Assembly (NCBI GenBank): GCA_029287815.1
Contig: JARFQK010000306.1
Location: 1-8,411, forward strand
Length of the DNA stretch: 8,411 nucleotides
Direction of reading: 5' to 3'
Origin: Gammaproteobacteria bacterium
GTDB lineage: Bacteria > Pseudomonadota > Gammaproteobacteria > SZUA-229
Part shown: piece after piece, positions 6,949-8,411 of the stretch
Numbering within the stretch: the first letter of the stretch is position 1
Layout: each line of letters begins with the position of its first letter
Program-made: the position numbers and the translations under genes
The notes under the pieces: generated by a model
The model's database searches: none
The model's input: only the letters and a program-made list of their open reading frames with translations
What the model was told of the DNA's origin: nothing

Positions 6949-7767
6949 ATGCTGACTTATCCCGAGATTGATTCCGTCGCTTTTTCCGTTGGGTCGTTGA
7001 AAGTCCACTGGTACGGTCTGATGTACTTGTTTGGATTCGTTGGCGCCTGGGTTTACGGTGTCGTGCGCAGTCGACGCGATGATCTGGACTGGACGCGCAG
7101 GCAGGTTGAAGACATCATATTTTATGCGGCATTGGGCGTGATCCTGGGTGGTCGCCTGGGCTACACGTTGTTCTACGGCTGGGATGTCTTCATCGACAAT
7201 CCGGTGTCCATTTTTTACATTTGGAAAGGCGGCATGTCGTTCCATGGCGGCATGTTGGGCGTTTTCCTCGCAATGCTGATCTATGCCCGCCTTCACAACA
7301 AGCGTTTTTTCGATGTGACCGATTTCATCGCGCCCTGGGTGCCATTGGGCCTGGGTGCAGGTCGCATCGGCAATTTCATCAATGGTGAGCTCGTCGGCAG
7401 GGTGGCGGACCCCAATCTGCCCTGGGCCATGGTATTCCCACACATCGATCAGCAGCCGCGGCACCCTTCACAGCTCTACCAGGCGTTCACCGAAGGATTG
7501 CTATTGTTCCTGATACTCTGGTGGTACTCCTCCAAGCCGCGACCGCGAATGGCTGTCTCCGGGGTTTTCATGATCAGTTACGGATGTTTTCGATTCACGA
7601 CGGAATTCTTCCGCACACCGGATGCCCACCTTGGTTTTGTCGCATTCGATTGGCTGACGATGGGCCAGCTGCTGTCACTGCCAATGATCGTCGTCGGGGT
7701 GTTGCTGTACTGGCTGGCGATGCGATCAAAGACCGTGGGGCCGAGCGCGAAAGAGAGCCAGAAATAA
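6949..7767 (+). CDS. lgt: Phosphatidylglycerol--prolipoprotein diacylglyceryl transferase
   Basis: Lgt is an inner-membrane enzyme that moves the diacylglyceryl group of phosphatidylglycerol onto the lipobox cysteine of prolipoproteins, the first step of lipoprotein maturation. The 272-residue product has a normal length and several hydrophobic helices. Family landmarks are VHWYGLMYL (19-27), FHGGMLG (98-104, with H99 matching the essential His of E. coli Lgt), the signature GRIGNFINGELVG (138-150), RHPSQLYQAF (171-180) and RFTTEFFRTPDAHLG (215-229). I chose ATG 6949 (MLTYPEID) because it matches the usual N-terminus of gammaproteobacterial Lgt. An in-frame TTG at 6931 would add six unsupported residues. 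The ribosome site is weak (GGTAAC upstream). It is followed 72 nt later by thyA, the lgt-thyA order common in gammaproteobacteria, and is divergent from the cytochrome operon. Confidence 0.97.
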   Translation: MLTYPEIDSVAFSVGSLKVHWYGLMYLFGFVGAWVYGVVRSRRDDLDWTRRQVEDIIFYAALGVILGGRLGYTLFYGWDVFIDNPVSIFYIWKGGMSFHGGMLGVFLAMLIYARLHNKRFFDVTDFIAPWVPLGLGAGRIGNFINGELVGRVADPNLPWAMVFPHIDQQPRHPSQLYQAFTEGLLLFLILWWYSSKPRPRMAVSGVFMISYGCFRFTTEFFRTPDAHLGFVAFDWLTMGQLLSLPMIVVGVLLYWLAMRSKTVGPSAKESQK

Positions 7768-7839
7768 TCGCCATTCTCGTGCAACATGTGGGCTGCTTGG
7801 TTTACCGGATTATCTTCTTCAATATCGTGATGAGTACTT

Positions 7840-8411
7840 ATGAAACAATATCTTGATCTGATGCGCTTGGCGCGTGACGCTGGGGTTCACAAAGAAGACC
7901 GTACCGGCACGGGCACATTGTCGATATTCGGTCACCAGATGCGTTTCGATTTGAGCGAGGGTTTTCCGCTCGTGACAACGAAGAAATGTCATCTGAAATC
8001 AATTATTCACGAGCTGTTGTGGTTTCTCAGTGGCGATACCAATGTGGATTATCTGCAGCAGAACGGAGTGCGTATCTGGAACGAGTGGGCCGATGCGAAT
8101 GGCGATCTGGGCCCGGTCTACGGCTATCAGTGGCGATCCTGGCCAACAGCTGATGGCCGCCATATCGATCAGATCGCGGACGTGATTGAGCAAATCAGGG
8201 AAACACCCGATTCCAGGCGCATGATCGTTAGTGCGTGGAACGTCGGCGAGCTTGATAATATGGCGTTGCCACCCTGTCACATGCTGTTTCAGTTCTACGT
8301 GGCCAACGGCAGGCTGTCCTGTCAGCTGTATCAGCGCAGCGCGGATATTTTCCTCGGGGTGCCTTTTAATATTGCATCCTACGCCTTGCTGACGCTGATG
8401 ATTGCCCAGGT
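7840..8411 (+). CDS. thyA: Thymidylate synthase (N-terminal part, cut by window edge)
   Basis: ThyA makes dTMP from dUMP, using methylene-tetrahydrofolate as both one-carbon donor and reductant, in the cytoplasm. The frame from ATG 7840 is open to the right edge and gives about 190 of the usual ~264 residues of the short (E. coli-type) enzyme. It aligns without gaps to E. coli ThyA: MKQYLDLM at the start, DRTGTGTLSIFGHQMRF (20-36), the folate/dUMP region HLKSIIHELLWFLSGDTN, WNEWADANGDLGPVYGYQW, and the catalytic site ALPPCH with Cys146 (codon 8275-8277). Further on are CQLYQRSADIFLGVPFNIASYALL, which carries dUMP-binding residues. No insertion or broken residue is seen. It lies 72 nt after lgt and is probably co-transcribed with it. 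A weak promoter-like pair in the spacer (TTGGTT, then CAATAT 17 nt later) is not convincing. Only a weak TGAG-type ribosome site precedes the start. Confidence 0.98.
   Translation, partial: MKQYLDLMRLARDAGVHKEDRTGTGTLSIFGHQMRFDLSEGFPLVTTKKCHLKSIIHELLWFLSGDTNVDYLQQNGVRIWNEWADANGDLGPVYGYQWRSWPTADGRHIDQIADVIEQIRETPDSRRMIVSAWNVGELDNMALPPCHMLFQFYVANGRLSCQLYQRSADIFLGVPFNIASYALLTLMIAQ

Noticed and set aside
6898..7464. 188-residue - strand open frame opposite lgt
   Set aside because: It is antisense to the highly conserved N-terminal two-thirds of lgt and has no recognisable motif, so it is treated as a shadow.
7999..8280. 93-residue - strand open frame opposite thyA
   Set aside because: It is antisense to the strongly conserved thyA coding sequence and carries no domain.
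1..8411. CRISPR array, transposon, tRNA, rRNA or phage elements
   Set aside because: No spaced direct repeats, terminal inverted repeats, transposase or integrase frames, or tRNA cloverleaf-like sequence were seen on reading both strands.

Overview
The window looks like chromosomal DNA from a moderately GC-rich proteobacterium, most likely a gammaproteobacterium. The best evidence is the lgt-thyA pair at the right end. Lgt begins MLTYPEID as in pseudomonad-type proteins, and ThyA follows the E. coli protein almost residue for residue with no gap through the catalytic cysteine. No genus can be named from this sequence alone.

Layout from left to right. (1) Positions 2-307, + strand: the C-terminal end of a Gly/Tyr/Pro-rich, low-complexity protein whose start lies outside the window, followed by a strong hairpin terminator at 326-355. 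(2) Positions 375-6742, - strand: a tightly packed three-gene operon transcribed right to left. Its first gene encodes a 967-residue inner-membrane protein with five membrane helices, five CxxCH haem-c motifs and a C-terminal TPR domain. The second encodes a 597-residue membrane-anchored FG-GAP/VCBS beta-propeller protein with a C-terminal ASPIC/UnbV domain (CRTAC1-like). The third encodes a 557-residue TPR protein with a signal peptide. Genes 1 and 2 overlap by 8 nt and genes 2 and 3 are 4 nt apart, so the three are almost certainly co-expressed. (3) Positions 6743-6948: a divergent intergenic region. (4) Positions 6949-8411, + strand: lgt (prolipoprotein diacylglyceryl transferase), then thyA (thymidylate synthase), which runs off the right edge.

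How the genes may work together. All three operon products are predicted to face the periplasm. The cytochrome could pass electrons between the quinone pool, through its histidine-bearing membrane helices, and a string of periplasmic haems. The beta-propeller and the two TPR regions look like binding or scaffold modules. I cannot identify a substrate or terminal acceptor. This operon is the most unusual part of the window. The Gly/Tyr-rich protein on the left resembles in composition the sulfur-globule envelope proteins of sulfur-oxidising bacteria. That is only a resemblance, but it would suit a chemolithotrophic or redox-versatile host. lgt and thyA are ordinary housekeeping genes.
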